Below, one piece after another: positions 17,033 through 28,982 of a stretch of DNA of 64,000 nt. The DNA comes from an uncultured Nioella sp. (GTDB taxonomy: Bacteria; Pseudomonadota; Alphaproteobacteria; Rhodobacterales; Rhodobacteraceae), in contig CANMJH010000003.1 of the NCBI GenBank assembly GCA_947498125.1, forward strand, positions 1 to 64,000, written 5' to 3'. The first letter of the stretch is position 1. The number at the start of each line of letters is the position of its first letter. The notes under the pieces are model-generated. The model worked only from the letters and a program-made list of their open reading frames with translations, was not told the DNA's origin and searched no databases. The translations under genes and the position numbers were made by a program.

Positions 17033-17757
17033 CGGGCCAACCACCCGCCATCAACATTCAACACAGCACCGTGGATATAGCGCGAGGCTGGGGCCGCAAG
17101 GAAGACGGCGGTTTCAGCGATGTCGTCCGCTTCACCCCACCGGGCCGCAGGAATGCGCTCTAGGATCGCTTGGTTGCGAACCGGATCAGCGCGCAGTGCG
17201 TCGGTGTTGTTTGTTGCGATATAGCCGGGCGCAATAGCGTTTACATTGACGTTTTTGGCGGCCCATTCGTTGGCCATGATCTTGGTCAGGCCCGCAACGC
17301 CATGTTTGGATGCCGTATAAGATGGCACGCGAATGCCGCCCTGAAAGGAAAGCAGCGACGCGATATTGATGATCCGTCCGCCGGTGTCACGTGCCAAAGC
17401 GGCCTTGGCGAAGGCCTGACAGGTGAAAAACACGGCCTTGAGATTCACGTCGATGACGTCGTCCCAATCAGCCTCGGAGAAATCGGTGCTGTCATCGCGG
17501 CGAATGATACCTGCGTTGTTCACAAGGATATCGATCTGGCGATCCGCGAAAACATCCTGCGCGGCCATTGGGTCAGCAAAATCGAGGCGCAGGCTTTCTG
17601 CGCTTTCGATCATCCCAACCGTTTCATCACAGTTAGACCGTCCCGCCGCGATAACATGCGCACCGGCCCGGCCCATAGCGACTGCAATCGCCTGACCAAT
17701 GCCAGTATTCGCGCCTGTGACTAGAGCGGTTTTGCCTGTCAGCGCAAAAGGGTTCAT
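17029..17757 (-). CDS. kduD: 2-deoxy-D-gluconate 3-dehydrogenase / 2,5-diketo-3-deoxygluconate reductase
   Basis: A 242-residue SDR matching KduD, which reduces 2,5-diketo-3-deoxygluconate (DKII) to 2-keto-3-deoxygluconate with NADH. It opens with NPFALTGKTALVTGANTGIGQAIA, which is typical of KduD; NNAGI is near residue 87 and the YTASKHG active-site motif near 150. The C-terminus ends in NVDGGWLAR, also characteristic. The ATG at 17757 overlaps the kduI stop (ATGA). Together with kduI and kdgF it forms the route from unsaturated monouronate to KDG. Confidence 0.9.
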   Translation of the reverse strand: MNPFALTGKTALVTGANTGIGQAIAVAMGRAGAHVIAAGRSNCDETVGMIESAESLRLDFADPMAAQDVFADRQIDILVNNAGIIRRDDSTDFSEADWDDVIDVNLKAVFFTCQAFAKAALARDTGGRIINIASLLSFQGGIRVPSYTASKHGVAGLTKIMANEWAAKNVNVNAIAPGYIATNNTDALRADPVRNQAILERIPAARWGEADDIAETAVFLAAPASRYIHGAVLNVDGGWLAR

Positions 17758-18578
17758 CTCAGGTCGTCCATTGCAACGGGTTCGAAATCGGTGAATTCGA
17801 CATTGTCGCCTGCCATCGCCCAACAGAACGTATAGCTGCCGGTGCCTGACCCACAGTGGATCGACCAAGGCGGAGAGATCGCGATCTCTTCATTGCCGAC
17901 GACAAGATGGCGGGTTTCCGTAGGCTCTCCCATGAAGTGGAAGACTTTGTTGCCCTCAGCGACATCAAAATAGAAATAGGCTTCCATCCGGCGATCATGC
18001 ACGTGGCACGGCATTGAGTTCCAAACCGATCCACCATGCAGCATGGTGTAACCCATCACCAACTGGCAGCTGCCCTTTCCATCGGGGCTGATGAACTGAT
18101 AGATCGTCCGGTCATTCGAGGTTTCAGCCGCGCCAAGTTTGATCGCGTTTGCGTCTTCAATGGTAATAAGGCGCGACGGATGTTCTGCATGTGCTGGGGT
18201 CGACACAATATAGAACCGACCTGGGGCCGAGAATGTGATCGGGCCTGTGCCCTTCGACAGGTACAGCACATCGCCGCGGCCAACGTGGTAGTCGGCGCCG
18301 CCAGCGGAAACCGTTGCAGGCTCCCCAATGTTCAGGATGCCCATTTCGCGCCGATCAAGGATCGAGGCGGTGCCGCAGGGCTTTACCTCGTCCAAAACCA
18401 AAGGGGTGGCGCCGGGAACGGCGCCGCCAACGATCATGCGATCATAGTGGGTGTAGACGAGCCGGATCTCTCCTTCCGCGAACTGACCTTCGGCCAGAAA
18501 ATTGTCGCGAAGGGTCGAGGTGTCCATTGCTTTGGTAGCAATGGGATCGACGGCGTAGCGGATGGAAACGGTCAGCAT
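17754..18578 (-). CDS. kduI: 5-keto-4-deoxyuronate isomerase
   Basis: A 274-residue double-cupin isomerase of the KduI family, converting 5-keto-4-deoxyuronate (DKI) to DKII. The zinc-binding motif CHVHDRRMEAYFYF (about 190-203) holds two His and a Glu; a fourth ligand His lies in PPWSIHCGSGTGSYTFCWAM (about 238-258), both near-diagnostic for KduI. The N-terminal RYAVDP...LRDNFL region is also typical. It lies 16 bases after kdgF and overlaps kduD by four bases. Cytoplasmic. Confidence 0.93.
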   Translation of the reverse strand: MLTVSIRYAVDPIATKAMDTSTLRDNFLAEGQFAEGEIRLVYTHYDRMIVGGAVPGATPLVLDEVKPCGTASILDRREMGILNIGEPATVSAGGADYHVGRGDVLYLSKGTGPITFSAPGRFYIVSTPAHAEHPSRLITIEDANAIKLGAAETSNDRTIYQFISPDGKGSCQLVMGYTMLHGGSVWNSMPCHVHDRRMEAYFYFDVAEGNKVFHFMGEPTETRHLVVGNEEIAISPPWSIHCGSGTGSYTFCWAMAGDNVEFTDFEPVAMDDLR

Positions 18579-18594
18579 GTCTTTACCTTATTTA

Positions 18595-18906
18595 TTAAAG
18601 GAAGTCGTCGCGTCGGGGCGCGAAGCAATCAAGAAGAGTGCCGGGTTCTAGGCAAACGGCACCATGAACGGCATTCGACGGAATAACGAAACTGTCGCCA
18701 GGGCCGACTTCGAATTCTTTTCCATCGATAGAAAACCGGAAGCGACCAGTTTCTACATGGGTGGATTGCACATGCGGGTGATTGTGCAGCGCGCCTTCGG
18801 CACCAACGGCCTGAAAATCAAATCTAACCATCATAAGTTCGGGGCTATCGGCCAGAACCTGACGGGTGACGTTGTCACCAGTTGAAACGACTGGAAACTT
18901 GCTCAT
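18595..18906 (-). CDS. kdgF: Cupin KdgF, unsaturated monouronate linearisation
   Basis: A 103-residue single-cupin protein. KdgF speeds opening of 4,5-unsaturated monouronates into linear ketouronate, the step between lyase products and KduI or DEH reductase. The metal-binding face is visible as HNHPHVQ (His41, His43, His45, Gln47) and His81 in IPSNAVHGAVCLEPGTLLDCF, a stretch very like known KdgF proteins. The start at 18906 (MSKFPV) is preferred to an upstream TTG/GTG extension because it follows a GAGGG site. It is the first gene of the kdgF-kduI-kduD operon, downstream of operator copy 2. Confidence 0.88.
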   Translation of the reverse strand: MSKFPVVSTGDNVTRQVLADSPELMMVRFDFQAVGAEGALHNHPHVQSTHVETGRFRFSIDGKEFEVGPGDSFVIPSNAVHGAVCLEPGTLLDCFAPRRDDFL

Positions 18907-18945
18907 TTGGAAAAACCCTCTATCCAAGCTGGGGCGCGCAAACAA

Positions 18946-19266
18946 GCCGCCCCCTAACGACAGGGGATCAAAATGAAAAATTGCGCCACATTTGCAGCGC
19001 CCTCCGATCCCTCTAACAAACTACTATGGTAGTATACCAGTTTGGTCAATTGCGGAATCTATGCCGAATTTGGCAAAAGAGGCACGAGTCTGGCCCCTGG
19101 GGCGGTTTTGACCAGTTGATTTTCGCGCTCAGCTGGTCTACGCGAACAGCCAAGAACTCAATCTTGACTTCAAGGGTTGCGAATTGATGGTGCCAATCCG
19201 GTCTTACTGCCAGATAGCCTCATCCTTGCACCCCTAGCTTCCGAACCGAAAAAAAGGCCGAATATC
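18946..19266. promoter_or_regulatory. Divergent intergenic region kdgF/icd with putative operator copy 2
   Basis: No gene was found in this 321-bp stretch. It must carry the promoters of kdgF (minus) and icd (plus). At 19030-19043 it contains the same 14 bases as 5353-5366 (TAGTATACCAGTTT), and here the core is also flanked as TGGTA-GTA-TACCA, a near-palindrome. The rest shows no clear hairpin or repeat. Confidence 0.55.
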
Positions 19267-21489
19267 ATGAGCGTCGAAAACCAACCAGATCTATTGTATA
19301 CCATTGTAGACGAAGCGCCTGAGCTTGCCAGCGCATCGTTGCTTCCGATCATCAAATCATACGCCGCTGCCGCTGATATCGCTGTTGGAACCAAGGACAT
19401 TTCCTTGGCAGGTCGAATCATTTCGGCCTTTCCTGAGTTTCTGACCGAAGAACAGCGCCAGTCCGATGATTTGGCCATTCTGGGTGAGCTTGTGAAAACG
19501 CCCGGCGCCAATGTCATTAAACTGCCAAACATTTCGGCCTCGGTTCCGCAGCTGGAAGCGGCAATCGAAGAGCTTCAGGCCAAAGGCTATGCGTTGCCCA
19601 ACTATCCTAACGCACCTGCCAATGACGAAGAAAAGGCCATTCAGGCGCGTTTCGATGCACTCAAAGGCTCGGCTGTTAACCCGGTCTTGCGCGAAGGTAA
19701 CTCTGATCGTCGTTCGGCTGCTGCGGTCAAGAAATATGCGCAAGCCAACCCGCACCGCATGGGCGCTTGGTCTGCGGATAGCAAAACCAAAGTCTCGTCG
19801 ATGTCTGGCAATGACTTCTTTGCGAATGAAAAGTCCGCCACGATCACCGAAGCCCAAGCGGGCGATGCTAAAATCGAATTCGTTGCAGCAGACGGTTCGG
19901 TTAGCGTTCTGAAAGACGGCTGGCCGCTGGAAGCAGGCACCGTTGCCGACGCGACCTTCATGTCTTTTGCCGCGCTGTCCGATTTCCTCTCGACTCAAAT
20001 CGAAGAGACGAAGGCCGAAGGCACGCTTTTCTCGCTGCACCTAAAAGCGACGATGATGAAGGTTTCGGACCCGATCCTGTTCGGCGCAGCCGTTAGTGCA
20101 TGGTTGGCCCCGATTTTTGCCAAATACGGCGCAGATCTGGCCGCTGCTGGCGTGAACCCGAATTCGGGCATGGGCGACGTTCTTGAGCGCATCGAAGGCA
20201 TGGCGAATGGCGCCGAGATTCTTGCAGAGATTGACGCTCTGAATGCAACGCGCCCCGGTATGTATATGGTGAATTCTGATAAGGGCATCACCAACCTGCA
20301 TGTGCCGTCTGACGTGATCATCGATGCCTCGATGCCTGCGCTTATCCGCGCTGGCGGCAAAGGCTGGGGCCCAGATGGCAATGAAGGCGACACCAACTGC
20401 GTGATCCCTGACAACTGCTACGCTCCGGTTTATGACGAGAGCGTCAAGTTCTTCAAAGCCAATGGCGCGCTGAACCCGGCCACGGCGGGCGCAGTCGCAA
20501 ACGTTGGCCTGATGGCACAGAAAGCCGAGGAATACGGCTCGCACCCAACCACGTTCCAAGCGCCATCCAAAGGCACAATCCGCGTCGTGTTGGCCAATGG
20601 TGAGACGCTGCATTCCCACGATGTTGAAGCAAACGACATCTGGCGTGCCTGTACCGTGAAAAAAGCCCCGATTGAGAACTGGATTCAACTGGCAATGGAC
20701 CGTCAGCGCCTGACTGGCACTGAGGCGATCTTCTGGCTGGACGAAAACCGTGCCCATGATGCTGAGCTGATCAAATATGTCGTGCCCGCGCTGGAAGCAG
20801 CCGGCGTCGCAGGCAAATTCCAGATCATGGCCCCGCGTGAGGCAACCCGCCAGTCGTTGGAAACCATCACCAAGGGTGAGAATTCCATCGCGATCACCGG
20901 CAACGTTCTGCGCGACTACCTGACGGACCTTTTCCCGATCCTTGAACTTGGCACTTCGGCTAAGATGCTCTCGATCGTGAAACTGATGAAAGGTGGCGGC
21001 CTTTTTGAAACCGGCGCAGGTGGCTCGGCCCCTAAGCACGTTCAGCAGTTGGTCGAAGAAAACCACCTGCGGTGGGACTCGATGGGAGAATTCTGCGCCT
21101 TGGGTGAATCGCTGAACTTCCTTGAAGACAGCAAAAGCAATGCCAAAGCGGGCGTTCTGGGTCGTGCGGCCGAGGTTGCCACGCAGGGCATTCTCGACAA
21201 CAACCGTTCCCCAGACCGCAAAGTCGGCAACCCCGATAACCGTGATAGCCACTATTGGTTCGCGCGCTACTGGGCCGAAGCTTTGGCCGCACAGAGCGAC
21301 GACGCGGATCTTGCAGCGCATTTCGCACCAATCGCAAAAGCACTGGCAGAAGGCGAAGCGGCGATCCTGGCAGAAATTGCAGCCGTTCAAGGCGCTGCTG
21401 CGGATATCGGCGGCTACTACAAAACCGACCCCGCCAAAACCGCTGCTGTGATGCGCCCAAGCGCAACACTGAACGCGATCATCGGATAA
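19267..21489 (+). CDS. icd: NADP-dependent isocitrate dehydrogenase, monomeric type
   Basis: A 740-residue monomeric isocitrate dehydrogenase (IDH-II), which makes 2-oxoglutarate and NADPH in the TCA cycle. The whole chain follows the family: [24 protein letters not shown] (about 131-154, isocitrate-binding), [17 protein letters not shown] near 270, FEIGAGG-like [15 protein letters not shown] near 580, and [14 protein letters not shown] near 660. The start at 19267 (MSVENQPD) was chosen over an in-frame start 30 codons upstream that reads through the promoter region. The length is normal (about 740). It shares its upstream region with kdgF, so the operator there could in principle touch both. 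Confidence 0.93.
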   Translation: MSVENQPDLLYTIVDEAPELASASLLPIIKSYAAAADIAVGTKDISLAGRIISAFPEFLTEEQRQSDDLAILGELVKTPGANVIKLPNISASVPQLEAAIEELQAKGYALPNYPNAPANDEEKAIQARFDALKGSAVNPVLREGNSDRRSAAAVKKYAQANPHRMGAWSADSKTKVSSMSGNDFFANEKSATITEAQAGDAKIEFVAADGSVSVLKDGWPLEAGTVADATFMSFAALSDFLSTQIEETKAEGTLFSLHLKATMMKVSDPILFGAAVSAWLAPIFAKYGADLAAAGVNPNSGMGDVLERIEGMANGAEILAEIDALNATRPGMYMVNSDKGITNLHVPSDVIIDASMPALIRAGGKGWGPDGNEGDTNCVIPDNCYAPVYDESVKFFKANGALNPATAGAVANVGLMAQKAEEYGSHPTTFQAPSKGTIRVVLANGETLHSHDVEANDIWRACTVKKAPIENWIQLAMDRQRLTGTEAIFWLDENRAHDAELIKYVVPALEAAGVAGKFQIMAPREATRQSLETITKGENSIAITGNVLRDYLTDLFPILELGTSAKMLSIVKLMKGGGLFETGAGGSAPKHVQQLVEENHLRWDSMGEFCALGESLNFLEDSKSNAKAGVLGRAAEVATQGILDNNRSPDRKVGNPDNRDSHYWFARYWAEALAAQSDDADLAAHFAPIAKALAEGEAAILAEIAAVQGAAADIGGYYKTDPAKTAAVMRPSATLNAIIG

Positions 21490-21510
21490 TCTGGTTCACC
21501 TTACTTATTA

Positions 21511-21546
21511 AAAACGCCGCGACATCCGTCGCGGCGTTTTCTTTTT
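21511..21546. terminator. Bidirectional terminator between icd and the cbb operon
   Basis: A 9-11-bp GC-rich stem (about 21514-21524 with 21529-21538) with an ATCC-type loop is flanked by AAAA on the left and TTTTCTTTTT on the right. It ends icd on the plus strand. On the minus strand it reads stem-TTTTTAATAAG and can stop the cbb operon. Confidence 0.8.
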
Positions 21547-21645
21547 GGGCGGTGCGATTACGCGGTGCAAAGATAACCCGGTGAATAAACTGACAAGCTC
21601 GACAACAGGGCCAGAAACGCGGATTGAGCGCCGATGTGCCTATTG

Positions 21646-22344
21646 TTAGAAACGATACAGGCGCTTCGATAGCTCGGGCGGCAAATCATCACGCCTTAAA
21701 GTAGGGACGATCCAGTCGGCCTTCGTAAAATCATCCGCCTCGGTATAGATCGAAGGTGTAACGATCACTGGCAAACCCGCAGCTTTTGCCGAGTAAAGGC
21801 CGTTCTGACTGTCTTCAAATGCGATGCAATGCACAGGGTCCAAGTCTAGGCGATCCAGCGCCAATTCAAACACATCAGGGGCCGGCTTTTTCGCTTCAAC
21901 TTCATCGCCTGCAGCAATGACATCAAAAATAGCACTGGCGTCTTCGCCCCAGCAACAACGCGCCAAAGCATCCACGTTTGGGCGGTTGGTGGTTGTGGCG
22001 ACAGCGATCTTTAGGCCAGCCGCGCGGGCAGTGTCGATCAGGTCAGCGACGCCCTCACGCAATGTTAGACTGCCCTCGGCCAATATGTCGGCGTAAAGCT
22101 GGGTTTTGATTTTGTGTAATGCAGCAACGTCTGCGTCCGACGGGGCAGAAAGCCCTTCATCTGCGCGGTGTCGCTGCATGCGCTCCTTTCCGCCCGTGGT
22201 TCTGAGAAGGCGAGTGTAGTCGGAAATGCTCCATTCCCAATTTAACCCGTTTTCGGCAAAGGTTTCGTTGAAGGCCCGGCGATGCGCTTCTTCTGTTTCC
22301 GCCAGCGTGCCGTCTACATCAAATATGAGCGCCCGCAGGGTCAT
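21646..22344 (-). CDS. cbbY: HAD phosphatase CbbY (xylulose-1,5-bisphosphate phosphatase)
   Basis: A 232-residue HAD hydrolase. Motif I is FDVDGTLAETEE (nucleophile Asp near residue 9), the cap domain starts AHRRAFNETFAENGL, and motif IV is IAFEDSQNGLYSAKAAG. CbbY clears xylulose-1,5-bisphosphate, a tight RuBisCO inhibitor made by misfire, which keeps red-type RuBisCO active together with CbbX. It is the last gene of the cbb operon and overlaps the cbbZ stop by four bases. Confidence 0.88.
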   Translation of the reverse strand: MTLRALIFDVDGTLAETEEAHRRAFNETFAENGLNWEWSISDYTRLLRTTGGKERMQRHRADEGLSAPSDADVAALHKIKTQLYADILAEGSLTLREGVADLIDTARAAGLKIAVATTTNRPNVDALARCCWGEDASAIFDVIAAGDEVEAKKPAPDVFELALDRLDLDPVHCIAFEDSQNGLYSAKAAGLPVIVTPSIYTEADDFTKADWIVPTLRRDDLPPELSKRLYRF

Positions 22345-22997
22345 GCCATCTGGCCAACGAGGTTTTCAACGAGATCCGGCAGTTGGCCAAATTGCGAAAA
22401 GGATGCAGTGTGAGGGAGGTCATCCACCGGGCTTTTCCGGTAGCCTTCTGTGAACAGAAGAAAGGGAACCATAGCCCGCTGTGCCGTTTCTGCGTCAACA
22501 TCGCTATCGCCAACAAACAGTTCCGCCCCAGCAGGAAGCGCGTCGAAGGCTGCGTTTAGCGGCGTGGGATCAGGTTTGTGAACCGGTAGGCTGTCGCCGC
22601 CCCACACCGTCGAAAAGTAATGGGCCAAACCCAGATGGTTCAAAACGGCTTTGGTCGGGCGAACAGGTTTGTTTGTACAAATCCCAAGTGAATACCCCTT
22701 ACCGTGAAGCGCTTTGAGCGCTGTCTCAACGCCGGGATAAGTCACTGTCAGGTCAACGGCATCATCATAGCGGTCGATGAAAGACGCGAGCAGCCTGTCT
22801 TGTTCTGTCTCGTCTATCCCTCGCGCGATCCGCATTTTTTGGACAAAAACATTGGCGCCGTTGCCGATGAAATCCCGTGCTTGGGCAAGGGACAAGGGCT
22901 CGTGCCCTTCAACTAACAACAGAGCATTGGCAATTCCGTGTATGTCAGGTGCGCTGTCTATCAAAGTGCCATCAAGATCAAAGACGATACGGGCCAT
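22341..22997 (-). CDS. cbbZ: Phosphoglycolate phosphatase CbbZ/Gph
   Basis: A 218-residue HAD phosphatase with motif I VFDLDGTLIDSAPDIH, the Gph-type cap, and GICTNKPVRPTKAVL (motif II/III region). Motif IV is FVGDSDVDAETAQRA. It removes 2-phosphoglycolate produced by the RuBisCO oxygenase reaction. The start MARIVFDL at 22997 is canonical; an ATG at 23015 that overlaps the upstream stop (ATGA) would add six residues, so the start is uncertain. Confidence 0.87.
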   Translation of the reverse strand: MARIVFDLDGTLIDSAPDIHGIANALLLVEGHEPLSLAQARDFIGNGANVFVQKMRIARGIDETEQDRLLASFIDRYDDAVDLTVTYPGVETALKALHGKGYSLGICTNKPVRPTKAVLNHLGLAHYFSTVWGGDSLPVHKPDPTPLNAAFDALPAGAELFVGDSDVDAETAQRAMVPFLLFTEGYRKSPVDDLPHTASFSQFGQLPDLVENLVGQMA

Positions 22998-23011
22998 GCT
23001 GCAAACACTCC

Positions 23012-23722
23012 TCATGGGTTGGATGAACGGAAACTGGACTCTTTGTCATCAATTGCGTCGCGGATCGCCGTTATGTTGTGTCCGTAGATCTGAGATGTTG
23101 CAACAGACCCGCCTTTAAACACTGCAGAACCGGCGACCAAAACATTTGCCCCAGCCGCGACCAAAGAGGGCGCGGTGTTTGGGTCCACGCCCCCATCGAT
23201 TTCGATGTTTATAGGACGATCCCCGATCATGCGCCGCAGGCTGTGCACCTTATCCGTCATGTCGATAAACTCTTGTCCGCCAAAGCCGGGATTGACGGTC
23301 ATCACGCAAACGAGGTCACACAGATCAAGGACATGTGCGATGGACTCTGCCGGTGTTCCGGGGTTCAACGCGACCCCTGCTTTCATCCCAGCAGATCGAA
23401 TTGCCTGCAAAGTTCGGTGGATATGCGGCCCGGCCTCAACATGGGCCGTAAGGATATCTGCGCCCGCGTCTGCATAAGCTTCGATTGACGGATCTACAGG
23501 CGAGATCATCAAGTGAACATCCATGACCGTTTTTACATGTTTGCGAAATGCTTTTACGGCAGGCGGTCCAAAGGTCAGGTTCGGGACAAAATGGTTGTCC
23601 ATAACATCGACATGGACCCAATCGGCCCCCTGCGCTTCGATGGCTTCTATCTCGGCTCCGAAGTTCGCAAAATCAGCGCTTAGGATGGAGGGGGCAATTT
23701 TGACGGTACGGTCAAAGTTCAT
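23012..23722 (-). CDS. rpe: Ribulose-phosphate 3-epimerase
   Basis: A 236-residue TIM-barrel epimerase (CbbE in a cbb operon) interconverting ribulose-5-P and xylulose-5-P to regenerate the CO2 acceptor. Signatures: [13 protein letters not shown] at the N-terminus, [17 protein letters not shown] (about 38-54, metal His and Asp), HLMI, and [13 protein letters not shown] (about 143-155). EIDGGV near 180 carries the second catalytic Asp. It overlaps cbbX at its 5' end (ATGA). Confidence 0.94.
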   Translation of the reverse strand: MNFDRTVKIAPSILSADFANFGAEIEAIEAQGADWVHVDVMDNHFVPNLTFGPPAVKAFRKHVKTVMDVHLMISPVDPSIEAYADAGADILTAHVEAGPHIHRTLQAIRSAGMKAGVALNPGTPAESIAHVLDLCDLVCVMTVNPGFGGQEFIDMTDKVHSLRRMIGDRPINIEIDGGVDPNTAPSLVAAGANVLVAGSAVFKGGSVATSQIYGHNITAIRDAIDDKESSFRSSNP

Positions 23723-24678
23723 TGGGCACCTCGTTGGGCACTTTGGCGCGCCTGATCCTTAGAATCTGAGTCCAGCCCACCCTGAAAGACGCGGCTGACT
23801 CGCAAATCGGCTTCGGTGATTGTCGACAGCATCTTTGCGTCCACCGGGCCGCCTGCTTCGTTGAAAAGCCGGTTGGCCTGACGCAGCCGTGCGCGATCCA
23901 GAGCATTGCGAATGGAACGCGCATTCGCAAAATGAGATTGGTCACGGCGCAGGGATACGTATTCGGCCATAGCTTCTCGGGCGGCAGGATCAAATGCATA
24001 GTTTTGTTCGTTCAGCATGATTTCTGAGATGTCGAACAGCTCATCATCTGAGTAATCAGGAAATTCGATGTGATGGGCAATGCGCGACCGAAAGCCAGGA
24101 TTGGCTTCAAAAAAGCGGTCCATCCTGTCGCCATAACCGGCAAGGATTACCACAAGGTCATCGCGATTGTTTTCCATGACCTGAAGCAAAATCTCGATGG
24201 CTTCTTGGCCGTAATCGCGCTCGTTTTCGGGCCGGTACAAGTAGTAGGCTTCGTCGATAAACAGAACGCCGCCCATCGCCTTTTTCAGCACCTCTTTGGT
24301 CTTGGGGGCCGTATGCCCAATATACTGTCCCACAAGATCGTCGCGGGTAACGGTGACCAAATGGCCTTTTCTGACATAACCCAAACGGCGCAAAAGATCG
24401 GCCATTTTAAGCGCGACGGTTGTTTTCCCCGTGCCGGGGTTTCCAGTGAAGCTCATGTGCAATGTCGGCGTTTCGGTCGCTAAGCCCATCTGCCTGCGGG
24501 CCTTGTCGACCAGCAGCAGTGCCGCCGTTTCCTTTATCCGCTGTTTTACCGGCGCAAGGCCAATCATCGAGTCATCAAGTTCGGCCAGGATTTCTCGCAC
24601 GCCGCTTTGCTCAAAACTGGCCGCCAGGTCGACTGTTTCGGGTCGTTTGGATGTGGGTAGGGTGCGATCGTCGGTCAT
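23719..24678 (-). CDS. cbbX: Red-type RuBisCO activase CbbX
   Basis: A 319-residue AAA+ protein. Walker A is GNPGTGKT (79-86), Walker B is [11 protein letters not shown], and the pore-loop region around YIGHTAPKT precedes Walker B. CbbX pulls the C-terminal tail of the red-type large subunit through its pore to release bound inhibitory sugar phosphates. ATG 24678 has a good GGAG site; upstream in-frame codons run into the cbbS spacer. It lies 73 bases after cbbS. Confidence 0.93.
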   Translation of the reverse strand: MTDDRTLPTSKRPETVDLAASFEQSGVREILAELDDSMIGLAPVKQRIKETAALLLVDKARRQMGLATETPTLHMSFTGNPGTGKTTVALKMADLLRRLGYVRKGHLVTVTRDDLVGQYIGHTAPKTKEVLKKAMGGVLFIDEAYYLYRPENERDYGQEAIEILLQVMENNRDDLVVILAGYGDRMDRFFEANPGFRSRIAHHIEFPDYSDDELFDISEIMLNEQNYAFDPAAREAMAEYVSLRRDQSHFANARSIRNALDRARLRQANRLFNEAGGPVDAKMLSTITEADLRVSRVFQGGLDSDSKDQARQSAQRGAQ

Positions 24679-24751
24679 CGGATTTGCTCCTGATTGGTAT
24701 TTGTCCGGGCCAATGGCATGCCGCTTTGGCCCGGATCTTTGTTGTCTTGGT

Positions 24752-25168
24752 TTAGTAGCGTGCGCCTTCCGGCTCGCGGGCGGCGTAGCTTTCGATGGTG
24801 TAGCGCATGTTGCGGCCCTCAACCTCTTGGCGCACAACACGGAAGCCCGGCTCTTCTGTTGGGCGGTTTACGATGAACATCATGCGGATGGACTCCCACC
24901 CATGTGTTGCATCGAAGGCAAGAACGCGGATGTATTTCGACCCATGTTCCTTGCGGCATTCGTTGACCTCGAAAACCACGGCGGCGGCGTCCTTGTTATC
25001 AAACATCGGATGACCCCACATTTCCCAATAGACATTTCGGGGATGTGGATCGTCGGTGTATTCCACCGATACCGCCCAGCCATTATCGATAGCATATTGC
25101 GCCTGTGTGCGGATATCATCGTCGGTAAGATCCGGCAGGAAGCTGAATTGACCTTGTCTCAGTTTCAT
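24752..25168 (-). CDS. cbbS: RuBisCO small subunit, form IC/D (red type)
   Basis: A 138-residue red-type small subunit: [19 protein letters not shown] at the N-terminus, the central [21 protein letters not shown] region (in part), and a C-terminal extension after VNRP (about 100-138) that forms the beta-hairpin specific to red-type enzymes. It assembles with cbbL into L8S8 RuBisCO. It starts 23 bases after cbbL. Confidence 0.95.
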   Translation of the reverse strand: MKLRQGQFSFLPDLTDDDIRTQAQYAIDNGWAVSVEYTDDPHPRNVYWEMWGHPMFDNKDAAAVVFEVNECRKEHGSKYIRVLAFDATHGWESIRMMFIVNRPTEEPGFRVVRQEVEGRNMRYTIESYAAREPEGARY

Positions 25169-25191
25169 AATTTTTCTCCTGATCTTTTGCG

Positions 25192-27761
<2,570 letters not shown>

Positions 27762-27773
27762 TCGTGATCTCCC

Positions 27774-28982
27774 TCAGGCAGCTTTTTTGGCCCGTATCAA
27801 GGCCGCGATGCCGGGGAGCGTTTTGCCCTCCAGCCATTCAAGAAAGGCACCTCCCGCAGAGGACACGTAGGTGAATTCATCCCCGACACCGGCGACATTC
27901 AGGGCAGCAACGGTGTCTCCGCCGCCAGCAACACTGACAACACGTCCGCTGTGCGTGGCTGCGGCTGCGCAACGCGCAAGAGCAGTGGTGGAGTGATCAA
28001 ACGGAGGGATTTCAAATGCCCCAAGCGGGCCATTCCAAAGGATTGTCTTTGCCTGCGACAGGACGGTCTCGAACTTGGCAAGCGATTTTGGGCCGGCATC
28101 GAGAAACATGACATCATCTGGGCAGGCGAGCGCATGATGGACCTGAGATGCCGCCCCTGCCTTGAACTCAGTAGCGCCCATGCAATCCACCGGCAGGATC
28201 AATTCGCACCCAGATTCAGCTGCCAGTGCGCGGATCTCAGCAACAGTCTCTGACTGGTCCTGTTCATGCAGGGATTTGCCCATCGGCGCGCCGCTTGCAT
28301 AAAGAAATGTATTGGCCATCCCGCCGCCAATGATCACCGCGTCCAGTTTTTGAACCAGGTTTTTCAAGACCGCGATCTTGCTGGATACCTTTGCGCCACC
28401 AACTACGGCCACTGCTGGCGATTTTGGAGCCTCAAGTGCAGCGCCAAGTGCATCCAATTCCTCAACCAGCAACGGACCGGCAGCGGCTGTCATCATTCGC
28501 GCGAGCGCGTCCGTTGACGCATGCGCCCGATGCGAACAGGAAAATGCGTCGTTCACATATATATCGCCCAGTTTGGAAAGTTCGCGCGCAAAGCCCGGGT
28601 CATTGTTGGCTTCACCCTGCCGGTATCGCAGGTTTTCACATAGCATCGCTTCGCCGTTTTGAAGCCGGTCGGCATGGATCTCTGCCGATGTTCCGGTGCA
28701 TACATCCGAAAGCTTGACGGGAACCCCAAGGGCTTTTGCGAGTGCAGGGCGCAGCTTATCAACTGAAAAAGCGGGGTTCAGTTCGCAAGGATCAGGTCGG
28801 CCGAAATGGGTTAGGATGACCAACCGGGCCCCTTGGGCCAGCAACGGGCGCATGCCCTTTGCAAAGCGGTCAATGCGGGTAGTGTCGGTGACGCGGCCAT
28901 CTTCTACGGGCACGTTTAGATCAGCCCGAACAAGCAGCCGTTTGCCCGTTACATCCATGTCGGTGATACGTAGAAAATCCAT
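27774..28982 (-). CDS. pgk: Phosphoglycerate kinase
   Basis: A 402-residue PGK. The N-domain signature KRLLVRADLNVPVEDG(R) is at about 14-29; VILTHFGRP and NDAFSCSHRAHAS follow. The nucleotide-domain motifs are VGGAKVSSKI and the C-terminal VAGGGDTVAAL. The start [10 protein letters not shown] at 28982 overlaps the gap stop by one base (TGATG), so translation is coupled. It phosphorylates 3-phosphoglycerate in the Calvin cycle and can also serve glycolysis and gluconeogenesis. Confidence 0.95.
   Translation of the reverse strand: MDFLRITDMDVTGKRLLVRADLNVPVEDGRVTDTTRIDRFAKGMRPLLAQGARLVILTHFGRPDPCELNPAFSVDKLRPALAKALGVPVKLSDVCTGTSAEIHADRLQNGEAMLCENLRYRQGEANNDPGFARELSKLGDIYVNDAFSCSHRAHASTDALARMMTAAAGPLLVEELDALGAALEAPKSPAVAVVGGAKVSSKIAVLKNLVQKLDAVIIGGGMANTFLYASGAPMGKSLHEQDQSETVAEIRALAAESGCELILPVDCMGATEFKAGAASQVHHALACPDDVMFLDAGPKSLAKFETVLSQAKTILWNGPLGAFEIPPFDHSTTALARCAAAATHSGRVVSVAGGGDTVAALNVAGVGDEFTYVSSAGGAFLEWLEGKTLPGIAALIRAKKAA

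Noticed and set aside
20041-21390. Minus-strand open frame of 449 codons opposite icd
   Set aside because: The icd protein is unmistakable over its whole length; the antisense frame is His/Cys/Arg-rich nonsense.
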